Assembly (NCBI RefSeq): GCF_019059575.1
Contig: NW_024881709.1
Span: 124,001 to 188,000 of the forward strand
Origin: Amphibalanus amphitrite
Taxonomy: Eukaryota; Arthropoda; Thecostraca; Balanomorpha; Balanidae
Length of the DNA stretch: 64,000 nucleotides
Direction of reading: 5' to 3'
Both the position numbers and the translations under genes were made by a program. The notes below the pieces were generated by a model. That model did not search any database and was not told where the DNA came from. It saw nothing but the letters and a program-made list of their open reading frames with translations. Shown here piece after piece: positions 14,262-46,592 of the stretch; position 1 is the first letter of the stretch; each line of letters opens with the position of its first letter.

Positions 14262-14566
14262 CCGTCGTGAAAACGGCCTTTATGAATTTATTTCAGTGTT
14301 TTAATCGATCATGTTCTCTGATAATATGACAAAGCAGGCATATTAGCAATTAGTGCAACCCTAGCTGATAGCTGTTAAGAGACACACTGAACCTGATTTG
14401 ACCAAATCTACACCTAATCTGTACCAGATGTGCACCAAATGTGTACCAGATGGCCGTCGTGAAAACGGCTACTAAGAGACGCACTGAACCTGATTTGACC
14501 AAATCTGCACCTGATCTGCACCAGATGTGCACCAAATGTGTACCAGATGTTCGTCGTGAAAACGGC
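14262..14566. repeat. Tandem ~97-bp duplication with CCGTCGTGAAAACGGC motif
   Basis: The motif CCGTCGTGAAAACGGC, the reverse complement of the 10.1-kb motif, occurs at 14262-14277 and 14454-14469, with a one-mismatch copy at 14551-14566. The last two close two adjacent units that each read through CACTGAACCTGATTTGACC, a run of CACC/TACCAGATGTG subrepeats, and then the motif. Confidence 0.8.
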
Positions 14567-15358
14567 TATTAGGTACCTGGTAATTTGACTTTGAGGATGT
14601 CTTAGTTATAATAAGATCATTTGTTCATATTCATTTACGTGCCACACATAAGTGAAGCCATGCACCCATTCACCAGTCCCTAAGTTAGGACAAACCTCCC
14701 CTGATCTAACCTCGCCTGGCCTTCGACTCCCCTATAGTTCAGTGTGGGATATGGCAGCAGTCTGGGACCCGCGCTGTTTGCGGAGAATTTGCCGTACTAA
14801 CATCTCGGCCGCGGTCGCCCAAGTACAGGTTCGGTGGGCCATGGGCGGTGCCGACAGCGCCGGCCGCCGCTCAAAGACCGCTAATGGCAGCCGCCAGTGC
14901 TTCAGAGCCCGGCCGACGGCCGCTGTCTCAATCGGCCACCGTGCCGATAGTTTTACGATAAAGTTGAGCGCCGCCGGCGGCCGGGAGGGGACGGCCGGGT
15001 CAGTCGGCCCGGCTGAGGGGCTCCCGGCGCGTCAGCCGGGCAGGCACGCGGGGCGCGCGGCAGCAGGACCGCGGCCGCACGCAGCCCCCGGCGACCAGCT
15101 GACCCGTGCCCCCAAACGGAACTGGTCACCGCGGCCGGAGAGCGAACGAGCCGATCGGCGCGGAAGATCAGGCGGTCGGCGCCGCGCCGCCGCCGTCCCC
15201 TCGGCGGGCCGCCCGCGGCGCCGGCGGACGGACCGAGTACGGCAGCGGCGGCGGCGGCGGCAGTCGTCTAGTGTGCCGGCGTCAGGCTGCGGCGGCGGAC
15301 GTGCCGTGATCAGCTGGCCGGCCGGCATGTGCTGAGCGTGCCCGTCGCGCGGCCGGAC
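14567..15358 (+). other. Upstream flank of the ligand gene
   Basis: This stretch probably holds the 5' untranslated region and proximal promoter of the activin-like gene, but neither can be placed. An Inr-like TCAGTG is at 14739-14744 without a TATA box at the expected distance. Sequence becomes strongly GC-rich from about 14800. Overlapping open frames here are compositional and show no domain. Confidence 0.4.
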
Positions 15359-34709
<19,351 letters not shown>

Positions 34710-36015
34710 GCGAGCCACAGCAGCCCCTGTGATATTACACGCTATATCAAATACACTGCCGGCGCCGGCCGCCGGCCCCGGCGCCGCCGCGCGCCCCGGG
34801 CACCCCCGGTGCGCCGCCCGCCCCCAGGCCGGTTTAACCGCTGCCACGGGACTCAATCTAGTCTGGACTTTTGTAAATAGTCGACGTGTTGGAGCGTGTA
34901 TTAACTCGATTCGGTGCCCTTTGAGGATGGCTTGTGTCCACTAAGCACACTTCTTTCCAACCAGTTGGGTTCGCCGGCCGGCCGGCCAGCGTCGGCCGCT
35001 GTTGTCTTTCAGTGCAATCGGCCAGAGGTGCGCCCGCGGTGGCGGCCCGCCGCGCCCCCGTGGGCTGTGGCTCGATGGCGATGTCATGTGCGCGGTGTGC
35101 TGTTGGCCTTTGTTCGCGCGGCGCGCGTCGCGAGCCGCCGCGTCGGCGTGCGGGGCCGTCTTCAGGTGTGTCCATAAGGGGGCCGCGGTCCGCCGTCGGC
35201 CGCCGGCCGCGCCGCGGCTGTGACCGAACTATGCGCGACCGCGCGCGCAGCGGCGCCGCTTCGTGTCCCGTACCCGCTTGGTGATTGTACAGTGTTGTTG
35301 AGCCGCCGCGCCCGGTCGACTGGTCCCCGGGAATGAATTTTCCGTCACATGTGTCGGCAGGCCGTCAGACAGCGTCCGGCCAGTGACGTGGCGCAATGTT
35401 TGGGACAAAAATGGCACGAAATTCATTTATTGCGGATGTTGGCTGACATATTGCGAAAAGGCAACTATATGTCAACGCACTCAGGAACATTAGAATCTCG
35501 GCCGCCACAATTGTAGTGGTGGTTCAAGGAGGTGGCTACTGGCTTGGTTCTTTTCAAAGGGTGCGCAGCGCCCTGCTCAAACTGTCTCGGAGCAACATCC
35601 ACATTCCATGTTTTAACATTCCATTTTCTGAACTTCGCTGGACGGAAGAGATAGCTTTAGTAATGGTTTTATAACGGTGAGTGCGAATGTAGGATGAGTG
35701 ATCGGCCGGATTGTTCAGCACAACTGCTTAAAAGCTAATCGGATACATCTCAATATTAGAATCTCATTTTGTTCCCCGTAGAACTTCTCACACAGTAGCT
35801 ACTCATGGCCGGCAGTCAGCGTACCCGCGATATTACGACCCTGAGAATCGTGTGCTATAATTTGGACACTGGACGACACTCCGTCTACATACCGCCGAAG
35901 GCAAGCGACCCACAGAATGTAGCTGATATTTATTTGTAGCCTGTATTTTGTGCGCGGCCGCCGTTGCTCGTCGGCGGCCCCGGAGCTGGCGCCGCCCGCC
36001 CGTCCGTCTCTCTCC

Positions 36016-36050
<35 letters not shown>

Positions 36051-36300
36051 GGCGTGTCTGTGGGTGGCTGTGTGTGAGCGGCCCGTCACCGCGCCACGCC
36101 GGCCTGCACGCGCCGGGCATTGCGCTGCCAGTGGCCGGCCAGCCAGGAAACTCCAGGGTCCCTGAGCCAGTAGGGTGTGAGGTTAAATATGTGCCAAGTT
36201 TGATCAATAAAACAGCATCAAGTCTGCGTGGCTCTGCTATCCCAGTGATGTCCCAGACTCGGGGGATCAGTGAACGATATGCGACCGTTCGGGGAAGGAT
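34710..36300 (+). other. 3' flank and probable 3' UTR of the ligand gene
   Basis: Downstream of the stop the sequence is GC-rich up to about 35300. It includes a GCCGGCCGGCCGGCC-type patch near 34972-34988. A GTCT microsatellite lies at 36014-36050. The 3' end of the transcript cannot be fixed from sequence alone. Confidence 0.5.
36206..36211 (+). terminator. Candidate polyadenylation signal AATAAA
   Basis: This is a clear AATAAA on the ligand-gene strand, about 1.5 kb beyond the stop codon. The hexamer alone is weak evidence, and another lies near 36860. Confidence 0.2.
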
Positions 36301-38302
36301 TGATGAAGAATGGAAGCGGAGTTCAGTCGACAACGCATAAAACCCACGCTTGAGCAGTCATTTTCAACCATCTTCTTCTTTAAACGGATAGCAACGATTC
36401 AAAGCACGGCGGAAGCCCGACCACGATCCGACCAGTAGCCATATTGCATACTTTGAGGAGCACTACACTATGCTGGGTAGGTAGTGTCATCACATGGACC
36501 GCCGTACCTCACCTAAAAACGACTTCCAGATAGGCTACGTCGAGTACCGAACAACTCGTATCGTCTCGCCGTCATTCCCGTTGCGGATGCTGGGCGCGGG
36601 AGCGGTCCACGGCCCTGGCAGGTGCGAACACCGGGACTGCGATGCCGCACAGTGGCGTATACCGACAGGCGACGGTGCCACCCCGTCTGAGCACAGGTCG
36701 GCACACCGGCGAACTGTTAGAGGCGGCAACAGATGTCACGCTCTTCAGACTTTTCACCGGAAATGACCACCCCTGGTTTAATAGCCTGCCCGTCCAGCTA
36801 TTACACACATAAATACGATGATTTATCTGCTTCAAATACTCCTATAAATATTGAGTAACAAAATAAAGCACATGCCGTTTCTTAATGGAACATTTTGCAT
36901 AAAGGAGGAAATGTAGGTCTGAAGTCTAACAGTACAGTCCAACTTTCCAATTTGTTTTTGACATTTAAATGGCAGCATCAAACACTTTCAGGCCACTCAC
37001 AATCTTTTAAAGTCATGGAACAAAACAGACGAGCAAGTCATGCATTTCAGGAACAACAAATAAACAAATGTAACAATAAAATAAATAACTGAACTAGTCC
37101 GGGTCGCTGAGACGAGGATGCCATCCTGACGGAGCAGCGACCGGAGTTATCGGGCAGTTCTGTCAGTTTTACTTATGGTCAGTATGCAGTTTTACTGTGG
37201 AAAGAGAGCGACACAAATGCGTATGAGAATAAAACTGAAGTACGCGGCTCTCAGAGAAGTCTTCTGTTGGAATTTTATATGTTTGAATTCGTGCACATAA
37301 TGTGCGGATAACCAATAGGCGGCCATTTCAATAAATAAAAGTGCGATAAAAAGCGCACTCCATTTTGGTGTTATCGAAATAGTTACTTAGGCAAAACGAT
37401 GTTGAAACATTGCAACAAATAATATATGTTATTACAAATCCGGGAACCATCCGCAATGAAATAATTCCAGGAAAGTTACAAAGGCCTGCGGAGTGCGGGC
37501 GACCACTACCTTACAATGATTAGCAGCAGACGAATACCTAACAATGAAATCGACGCATCAATTTTCATGTAGTCACTTGGCTTCATTGCATCAGAGACCA
37601 CCAGCCATCAGGCGCGTAACCACGAGTCTGAAGTTACTGGGGACCACACGGAGGGCCACGAATTTTTTTTTTCAGGATCAGCCTTCGCCCGAGTGTGTGT
37701 GTCAGTGGGGGGGGGGGGAGAGGAGGTAGGCGTTTTTGGCCACACCTGCCAGTTATTTGTTGCGCGTGTAAGGAAAACCGCGACGCACACCGCTGCGAAA
37801 CTTGGTATGGCTTATGATGCCTCAATTTCGCATCGTGTTTGAAAAATTTTGACCCCAAGTCACCTAAGGTCAGGTCACCAGGTCAGTAAAGTAACCATGC
37901 ATCTAAAAAAAACTTTGTGACTCTGTCATTCCTACAGTTTAAATCCCAAAAGTTTGAATCTCGAGCTTTTGCATGAGGAAATCAGTATGAACAATTCGTA
38001 TATCTCAAAGTTTTCACATCGGTGACCTAATGTCACGTCAACTTTATGACCTCTCAATTATAAGTTATTGCGAGAAAATTGAAATGCTCTTCTTTTGGCC
38101 GAAACACATTCAAACACCGTGACACAGGTAAACATGACACACTGAACGCTGACCCGGGAAATTGCACCTGTGACCCCTTCTATGCCTCTGAGCTCATCTC
38201 AGGTTATGAAACATCTCAACAGTTTTTTTTTTTTTGCCACAACTTTAGATAGAAACATGCTAGAGCGCTGAAAACACCACGAACGTGTTCAGCTCAACAA
38301 TA
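36301..38302. other. Non-coding region
   Basis: No gene was recognised. AT-rich sequence, with a G10-12 run near 37709-37719 and repeated AGGTCA/TGACCT hexamers from about 37868 onward (for example three in 37866-37886). Confidence 0.5.
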
Positions 38303-38668
38303 CACTGAGAAAACAGTTTCTCCATTTTCGGTTTCAGAGACCAGGTTTCGAGCTAATGTCCCCTATTCAAAACAGACCACACATTTTGAGAATACTTTCT
38401 GAGCAAGGCCATTGATCGCAGAAACAGATATCAGTGAGTACCTACCCATTATTGGTGCTCAAGCTTTAAAATTAGTCTCACTATGAAACCAGTGTTCAGC
38501 CCGATCCCCAATTTCGGTCTCACTTGAATCCAGTGCTCGGGCTAAAAATACATGATCCCTAAAAGGAAGCCTTACTGAAACCGTTTTTAAAATCAGACAC
38601 ATTTGAGGCTTGTTTCAGCACTCAATTGAGTCTTTATTCAAAAATGTTCTCAAAGTGTTTTCTGAGTG
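38303..38668 (+). mobile_element. TA-flanked MITE, copy A
   Basis: Termini CACTGAGAAAACAGTTTC (left) and CACTCAGAAAACACTTTG (right, reverse complement) are flanked by TA dinucleotides at 38301-38302 and 38669-38670, as in Tc1/mariner-type elements. The interior matches the segment at about 51100-51395 in reverse complement and the end of the segment at 46363-46592. No transposase is present. Confidence 0.7.
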
Positions 38669-39073
38669 TACCAATGAAATGACATGCAACATGACCTTTT
38701 CCGTGACCTGGACCAGGGGTCAAATTTTCAAGTTGACCTTTTCAGGTCAACTTATAGTTAATTCGATGCGTCTCGACGAGACAAACGCGATGCCGGTAAA
38801 ATCAGCGTCATAAAAGTTTGGAGTCCTAAAGCTATGATACAAAAACCTTTTCCGCAAAAACGCCAGCCTGGAAGCTAAACCGTTGACCTGAGGTCAAATC
38901 TGAGAACATTACTCAGAAAGGCCTTTGAAAAAGCTATCGAATGCGCTTTCCCGCAGCACTGCAGCTCTACTGGCTTCTGACTTATGAGCCGATTTGTGAA
39001 AAGTTGTCAAAATTGGGAACAAAAGTTCGTGAAAATTTTACTTTTGGTGACCTCCAGTGACCTCAGCGATGAC

Positions 39074-39320
39074 CTGAGGCCAGTTTCACCAATAAAAAAC
39101 AGACGGCTGCGATTATTTTTTGACAAAACGATAGTCTCAAAATGTCATTTACTGCTGAAAATACTAATCGCTGACTTGAAAAATGTAATAACTTAGCTTT
39201 CAAGTGCTATATTAGTTGGTCAGCAATTACTTTTTCCATCGGTAAATAGGATTTATAGAATATCGTTTTGTCAAAAAATAATCGCAGCCGTCTGCTTTTT
39301 ATTGGTGAAACTGGCCTCAG
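39074..39320. repeat. Fold-back element with ~59-bp arms
   Basis: Arms 39074-39132 and 39262-39320 are nearly perfect reverse complements (core CAGACGGCTGCGATTATTTT; one arm has a one-base length and base difference). The loop is about 129 bp and AT-rich. No target-site duplication was found. Confidence 0.8.
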
Positions 39321-41588
39321 ATCAAAAATGGCGCAGGTAATTCTGAAAGGTACTGTAGCGAGCTATCTGTTGCTTTTTACCGCGTCTTTCTAGCTTGCTT
39401 ACTTTCCGAGATAATATGGTGTGGCAAAAAGCCCTTGAGACCATTTTCTAAGAAGCGCTTCAAAAAAAGACCACCCACCACTCAATAGTTTAACCTTGGC
39501 ACTTTGGTCTACATACAGAGTGCCTTATTTCCACCCACCAGCCCGTACCTTCTGCCAACGACCGTTCCAGTCATTGTTTTCTCCGTCACCGTTTCCGCCA
39601 CTAGAAAACGTCGTCTTGTGACACATTAAAAGGGTTAAGCCGATAACGCCAAGCCATTCAATGACGGGTTTGACCTTTTGCTGCTTTTATCGCGACGACC
39701 TCCGGTGGTCCATTACCTTGGCCGGTACAGTTCAGGCGCTGTCAAATAATCCCACAAACAGGCGACAGGCGTCCATAAAGGATGTGGCGCAGAACAGCCA
39801 CCTCACCAATCATTTGGGCACCGATAACAAGCTTGAGGTAGGCGTTCAACAGCAATGCCAACATAATGTTTCCGGTCTTAATGGTGCAGCCGAAATCCGG
39901 GATCTCATACAGATTGTCTGTTCAAATGGCGATCGTGCCGACCGATATGGTCAGAACCGTCACCGAATCAAGGGCAAGAGCTACCTATAGACACCGACAT
40001 GGAGTCAAATAGTGAGGGAAATGGGCGAGAAGGGGAGTGGCAACGTGGATAAATCGGTGAGAATAAATCGGTGAGTCGGTTAAACGGGGTGGGTAAGAGG
40101 AAAGGTGAGAGGAAGAGGATATGAGAGGGAGTTGGTAAAAGAGAATTGGAGAGCCAATTGGTGAAAGGGAGCCAATGTGGAGGCATTAGGAAGAATGAGT
40201 CGGAAAAGAGCGAGTCGGTAAGACGGAGTGAGTATCAAGGAGTTTGGTGAGAGAGTCAGTGAGAGGGTGAGGGGGAGTTGGTGATAGGGGTTGCTGTGAA
40301 GGAGTTGGTGAAGAGGAGTTAGTGAGAGGGATTGTGAGAGGTGAAAAGGAATGAGAGATGAGGAAGAGAGAGTATGAAGGGACGGAAACTGGCAAGAACG
40401 GCAACGTCCACACAGGAAAGCCGTCCTAGTCAGTTTAGCTACAAGGTATACGGTAGACTGTATTACCACACTGGGTCACAGGATTTAGTATTTGACAAGC
40501 TGAGCACTGGGTACGTAAAAGTATGAAATAGTGAGTCACCAACCTGGCATGGTGAGCTACATATAGCGACTGGACACTGCTTTCTCGTGCCTGATACATT
40601 GGGACTGGCGACTGGTGCCTGACGACTGATGACACACAACTAGTGCAATCGACATCAACTGTGGGTCGGACGACACTTCTTTCAGGCAAGCGCGACGACA
40701 GCACCCCTTTTTGCCTCCCCTCGCGGCGGGGCACAAACCGTCGATAACAGGCGGTGCCACCCTCGCCGATTTCTACAGGTTTCTATGTAATACCGTAAAT
40801 TGGGAAATAGTGACTGCCTGACTGGTGATGAGTGATGAATGAGTGGCGACTGGTGCCTTGTGTCTGATGCCTGTCTGTTTGCTAACTAGTGTCTGACCGC
40901 TGTTGTCCAGCGTCTGGTGACGGGTGACCGGTCAGCGACTGGTGACGGGTGAGCGGTCAGCGACTGTCCGCCGCCGACCGGTGTCCACCCCGGCCTTGTT
41001 GATTGCCGCCGCTGCAATATCCGGCGGAGTCCGCTCGAAGCCGTCAGATGGATCTCCCGACAATATGGTGCCGACGGCGTGGGTGAGGCGACCGGCTGTG
41101 ACCTCAGCACAGATGGGGAGTCAGTTCGACCGCCGGATATAGCCATAAGCCTCCAGACCACCCGCTAACACCCATGTGACACCACCGACCGACATATTGT
41201 CGCCAGAAATGACCTTGTCATGAGAGTTATCACCAATAGCATAGAAAAATGCAAGGACGGTGTAAATTATCTGGCGGACAGTGATGAACACAAGTCACAA
41301 CAACTCTTACCTTATTTGAAAGACAAAATGAAAAATAAAGAAAAGATATGACCTTATAAAGATTCCTGATGAGCCACCTCGCTTTGCTGGACGGATATTG
41401 TTCTCATGACCTTTCGAAATCGACAATCCGAGTTGACCCGGCAAGGTGATGCAAATTCCGTCTCCATATAGTCCTATTCTAGGCATTAACCCAGCTGTAT
41501 ATACAAAAGGTAGATCCGGGGCGGCTTCGGCTTTGCAGCTATCTAACCCTGCAAAAGGCACTATGAAATAACGAGCATAACCTCATAG
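39321..41588. other. Non-coding region with purine-rich degenerate minisatellite
   Basis: No gene was confidently recognised. About 40010-40390 is a purine-rich degenerate tandem of GAGTTGGTGA/GAGAGGGAG units. A 25-bp unit (GTGACGGGTGACCGGTCAGC...) is repeated twice at about 40917-40966. A minus-strand frame near 39745-39930 has a hydrophobic stretch but also stops, and is not called a gene. Confidence 0.5.
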
Positions 41589-41596
41589 TCAACACA

Positions 41597-43452
41597 CATG
41601 GGCGGCGCCACCGGGGGGGACGGGGGGGACAGGTCCCCCGCTATCGAAAGTTAGGGGGGTACAGTACCCCCCTATCGGCGAGGTCCGTTCAATAGTTGAT
41701 AAGTGCATTGCAGAGTTATCCGTCGCATTTAATGCATCGTTGGTTAATCAAGCCAGGTTCTGAATAAAGATTGCTGTTGGGATGTATCTCAGGGGGTCCT
41801 GGCCATCTGCAAAAGGTGTGGAGCTGTGATGCCTGTAGTTAGGTATAAGGTGATCGGCAGGCTCTCGGAGATCGTGCCCCCTCCTTTTGGGGCGCCAGGC
41901 AGGGTTATTACCTCCCCACCCCACTGCCAGACCCCATTGCCGACACAACCAAGTTTACTGAAATTCCATAGATTTCCGTTACTATATGGATATTTTCCAT
42001 TCCTAATTAATCAAATTCAAGCATGGCAGTTCTACCACAGAAAAAATTCAAATCTATGACATTTAACCCCAGCATTTGTGGGGAGAAATGTTCGGATAGA
42101 TCACAGGCATGACCAAAAAATCACGCAGTAGCCCAAGACCTTATAACTGGGTAGCATCGGTTCCCTCTCGTCAAGGGGATAGCATCATAGCACTCGTTTT
42201 TTTCTGCAAAACTATTTTCTGCAAACTAACTTTCTGCAAAACTAAGTTCGGTCGGCGGCCGAGCGGCTGGGGGTCTAATCGAGCCCCCTCCCCTTCTTAC
42301 GTCAGCGGCTGTGAAAATGTCATTACAAGCTGTTGAAACATGGCAGTTGCTTTTGCATGAGTGCACGAAAGGGTTTTAGGTACGTGATACATGAAAGGTT
42401 CTACATGAAAATTGAGAAACACCAGCTTATCAATTTGTGCTCACCGTGGTGCGTTTACTTTGACTAGTCTTTGAATTCTGGGGTGAAACAGTCAAGAAAC
42501 CTGTTCCATAAGGAGAGCCACTAATGCTAAAGAGATGAGGGATGAGGTTTCCAGAGACCTTGATTATCTCCCAAAGGGGTTGCCCCGCCATTTGCCAATC
42601 CCTGTTGTAGTTGTTACGATTGGAGGGTGAATATGAGGACGATGCAGGTCGTGCCAGCTCGATCATGACGAACACAATGGTGCCTTCATCACAGCTCTAC
42701 TGCCATTTTTGACGAAGTTAATCAACAAGGACCGGAATCCTACCCTGGGGCATTTCACCTGACATCAGAGGTCGCCGGACCTGAGACCCTTTCACTCAAA
42801 TTTTTAACGGTGCATACGCTGTTTGTTCCCGCGAAGCTCTAAGTAAATAAAATCCATCAAAAAGTGTGATCAAATAACGGCTGGTGACCTTCCATGACCT
42901 AGCATGACCTTTTGAGTGACCACCGATGACATGACCACTGACGGCTAGCCATTACCTGCACCCTGCCCGTAGCATATGGATCAGGTGGTGATGTCATGAT
43001 TCTGAAATTATTACTGCAGCTTTGGCGCGCTTGTCAGAGCAGAAGACATTCCCACTTTTCCTCCATGGCTATTTGATGGTGAAGCCATCAATCTGACCAG
43101 ACATAGGATCGCAAATTTGAAAGTACGAAACATAAGAAAAGTTGGCACTGCTACTCATACCTAAGCAATTCGCAGCTTGTAGGAAACCAGCTTTGAGTTG
43201 ACAAGACTGCAAATTTTCATTTAGAGGCAAGGATGCTTGAAAAGGTGATCGATCTTATAAGGTGTCCTAGGATAAGTTTGGAAACAGGATGCACCGTTCG
43301 ATGTGTTTTGGGCTTTGCCAAGTTTCGCAGCGTTACGTGCCTCGTTTTTTTTTTTTTTTTGCATACACGATCAGTATCTACTTCTGGGGTTTTCGGTCAG
43401 TCAAGCCCCCGTCCCCGTCCCCCCCTATCGAAAATCCGTGGCGCCGCCCCTG
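41597..43452. mobile_element. Non-autonomous hAT-type element, 1,856 bp
   Basis: Left terminus CATGGGCGGCGCCAC and right terminus (reverse complement) CAGGGGCGGCGCCAC match at 14 of 15 positions. The flanks carry an identical 8-bp duplication TCAACACA at 41589-41596 and 43453-43460. Both ends have subterminal G-runs and a CTATCGAAA sequence. No transposase or BED zinc-finger frame was recognised, so it appears to be a deletion derivative or unrelated-cargo element of a hAT family. Confidence 0.88.
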
Positions 43453-43460
43453 TCAACACA

Positions 43461-45271
43461 ACTTTGTCAGAATATCACAGAGAAAATATACGAGAAACAG
43501 CGAAACAGCGATAAAAAGGTAGCTGGCCACAGAAATATGATAAAGTAAGCTCAAAGACTAACAAATAGCATATTAATTCAGAATGTTACCTAATCCAGAA
43601 GCGAAAAATATTCTCGCGAAAATCGCCTGAGTGACGTGCCGCCCGATGCCGCGGCAGGTCCGCAGTTTCCGGATTCGCGCGGACCATCCTTCCGGATGAG
43701 GCGCAATGGTTCCTAGACCGGACCGCGATTCCCGGGACCCAGTGGCAGTTCCAGAGGCCAGGTCGGCCCCCAGACTGACCCCGGCCCGAGCAGCGGCCCA
43801 TGACAACACGGATCTTGTGAAGTTGGTGCACCGGGCCGCTACCGGACCGCACCGCGGCCATTGTCACCGTGCAGAGTTCGGTGCTGGACCACAACTCGAG
43901 CAGACTCCAGCGGTGTGCAGGACTTGGCCGAAACCCAGAAATTCTTGGAAGCACCCAGCTGGTAATTCTCTGGTCAGTCGCGAGCAGCATTGCCATTACG
44001 TCCAGTTTCAGTGACACCTACACGTTGCGCCATTGCAAAGTGTAACACTTTTATCATTAACAGGCAAAAATCGAATAGCAAATGAAGTCAAAACCACATA
44101 GATTCAATCACAGCTGAATGCGTCTTAGTGCCCCTCGCCAGCCTGCACAGCGAGGGAGGTTGATGTAGGTAGTGTGCGAATATCTCAATAAATCACAAAT
44201 GGATCAAGCTGAAATTTTAAAGTGTGGTGCACGTTCATCCTTCGGACATGTAGCCTGAACATTTCGGTTTCCTGTCAGGTCAGGTCACCGTGAAATTACG
44301 TCATAGATGGCATGCATGGTTACGAGGACTTAGTGAGTTAGATATCTTATGAATTCTCAACTCAGTCGTCATGTGACCACCCGTCCCGCTTGAGTCTTGG
44401 GTCCATCCCTAACCGTTAACCAAAAATAAAAGCTTTCTCGGGAGCCTGGTCGTTGAAACATAGATGAACGCGATGTTCCTGACATCTGCTGGCCGTATCT
44501 GTAACCACAGGTACGACGGCCAACCACATATTGCAGTTGCATCGGCCACTACATACCTAAAGCATTACGATTATATAAAGCTGAAGGCTGAAGCCACCGC
44601 GCCGGTGGGATGAGTAGGTACCTGATGCAGCATCATCTGTCCTTTCTTTCAAGTACAACCCATCTAGCATGAGTAGTATCCTCATCTATGGTCACATTTC
44701 CAAATGTCCGGGCTGACGGTTACATAACATCCCATCCCAACTGACGAGCGATCGAGACCCGAGGGTCAGCTCCATTAGCAGCAGCCCCATGGTGTGACCG
44801 AAGGGGCCTAGCCCAAACAAACAACGTAAAAACAAACAAACAAGGTGTGACCCACCCAGGATGACCGTCAGTATAGTCCTAGGGAGCCGTGGGACTTTAC
44901 GGGCCTCTTCTAAGCAACTCCAGACTACCCGGTACAAGAGCTGTTTGGTATGTAATGTACCTACATAAACACCTATTCCTTGTTTGGTGCACTTCTCTCA
45001 ATTGTAGAAATCAGAAGAAAAAATTCCAATATCACTCTCTCGAGATAATCACCAAGTTTCGTGAAACAAACCATAACTCGATGCCCAAAACGGCACAAGG
45101 CACCCTGTCCACAATATTACCTACCTACATATCTGATGCCACCCACCTCAGCCTTCATCTGTCTTAGTCCTTCATTACAACAAGCAGCCCGTCTGGACAC
45201 CTTAATCATCTGTTATCACCCCAGAGCCCACCACGCACCGTCATCGGTACCCATAACAGGCCGGCACCTCA
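43461..45271. other. Non-coding region
   Basis: No gene was recognised. A GC-rich patch at about 43640-43990 has overlapping frames on both strands with no recognisable domain. Confidence 0.5.
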
Positions 45272-46362
45272 ACACACGTCAGGGCCTCGTCTAAGGAATT
45301 TTCACTGGGGGGGCCAGAGACTCAAGAAGCCAAACCTAGGGTACCCCCAAATCCTGTTTTCTCATCGGATTTAGGTCACTTAATTTTCATCACAGCCCTG
45401 ACACCATATTTTTTTTTTGAAAAGTTAAGAAAACAAAACAAAAAAACATGGGACATCCGAGCCATGCTTTTACATTAGTCTGTTCATCACATCAGACTCG
45501 AAGGCTAAACTGTTGATCTGAGTTAAAATTCAACGACATGCTCCCGTTATGGCTATGACAGAGCCATTATTTCTTCGTATGCGCTTTTTGACTCCCCTGG
45601 TTCGTGCAAGGTAGAGTTACAACATTTTTTATATAACTTTAGTCCGAACCTTTTGATAGGAAGGATTAACAAGGATAGAGCCACCTCTAAGCGAAGCTTG
45701 TTGCGGTGACCCTGCCCTCTACCCTCCGATCGCGTAATTCCAGTTCCATGGCAGAATTTAGAGTCCAAAGTTTAACGTGCGCACATAGCCGCGCACGGCC
45801 GGTCCCCTCACTGACTTCGCCTGGCTACGGCCATAATATTTCAAATCAAATATTTTATGACTGAGAATAACCGAGCGAAATCGACAATTGATACCCTCCA
45901 ATGGACTGAGAATCTGCCTTTTCTTGGCAAGTTAATACGAGCGAATGCGGGGGCAAGCATTAAAGGCGGTCTTTTCTATTCGAGTATGCCGTCTTTTTTG
46001 CAGATGGATGACTGAAGACAAAGGTGGGCCCTGAAACGAGACGCTGCGCCGTGCACTGTGGTCGTCCTAAAACGTAAAGTTAAGGAGCTCACGCTGAGCT
46101 CAGTTGGCTCCAAATTAGTCTATGTAGTCTGTTGGCCAACTGATAGCTTGAAAGCTCAGTGCCAGCCTTAGAAAGCCCCACGCAGGTTTCTGACGGAGAA
46201 GAGCCACACTGACCTTTTTGGGCACCACGTCGATCTCTGAGAGCCTATGCCGGCTTATAAGGACCCTATACGACCCTGCGCCATTCTCCGACGACTCTAC
46301 ACTGGTAACTGAGGTCCCAGGTAGTTACATACCTTGTATGCTTATCGACATCAAGTGTCCCA

Positions 46363-46592
46363 CACTCAGAAAACACTTTGAGAACATTTTTGAATAAGGG
46401 CTCATATGAGTGCCAAAACAGGGCTCAAATCTGTATGATTTTAAAATCGGGATCAGTTAGGCGCCCTTTTCGGGCTCAAAGTACATTAGCCCCGAAAGCG
46501 GCATCAGTTCGTCTTCCTTTTCGGGCTCAATTCGAGCTGCGTTTTAGGGCTCCATACGACATTCCGCCATTCCGTCTTTTGCTGTTTTCAGT
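46363..46592 (-). mobile_element. TA-MITE family, copy B (degraded)
   Basis: It begins CACTCAGAAAACACTTTGAG and continues with sequence matching the right half of copy A in reverse complement, then repeats of GGGCTCAAA/TTTTCGGGCTCAA. It lacks clear TA flanks, so it is old or truncated. It lies inside the 7.2-kb hAT element. Confidence 0.6.

Noticed and set aside
15329..15358. Upstream GTG start for the ligand
   Set aside because: Would add VLSVPVARPD before the signal peptide; the ATG at 15359 gives a standard signal peptide directly.
39745..39960. Minus-strand frame with hydrophobic stretch NIMLALLLNAYLKLVIGA
   Set aside because: Looks membrane-like but stops flank it and no splice sites or known family support a gene.
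43586..44017. Overlapping 143- and 102-codon frames on opposite strands
   Set aside because: GC-rich patch with no recognisable domain or splice context.
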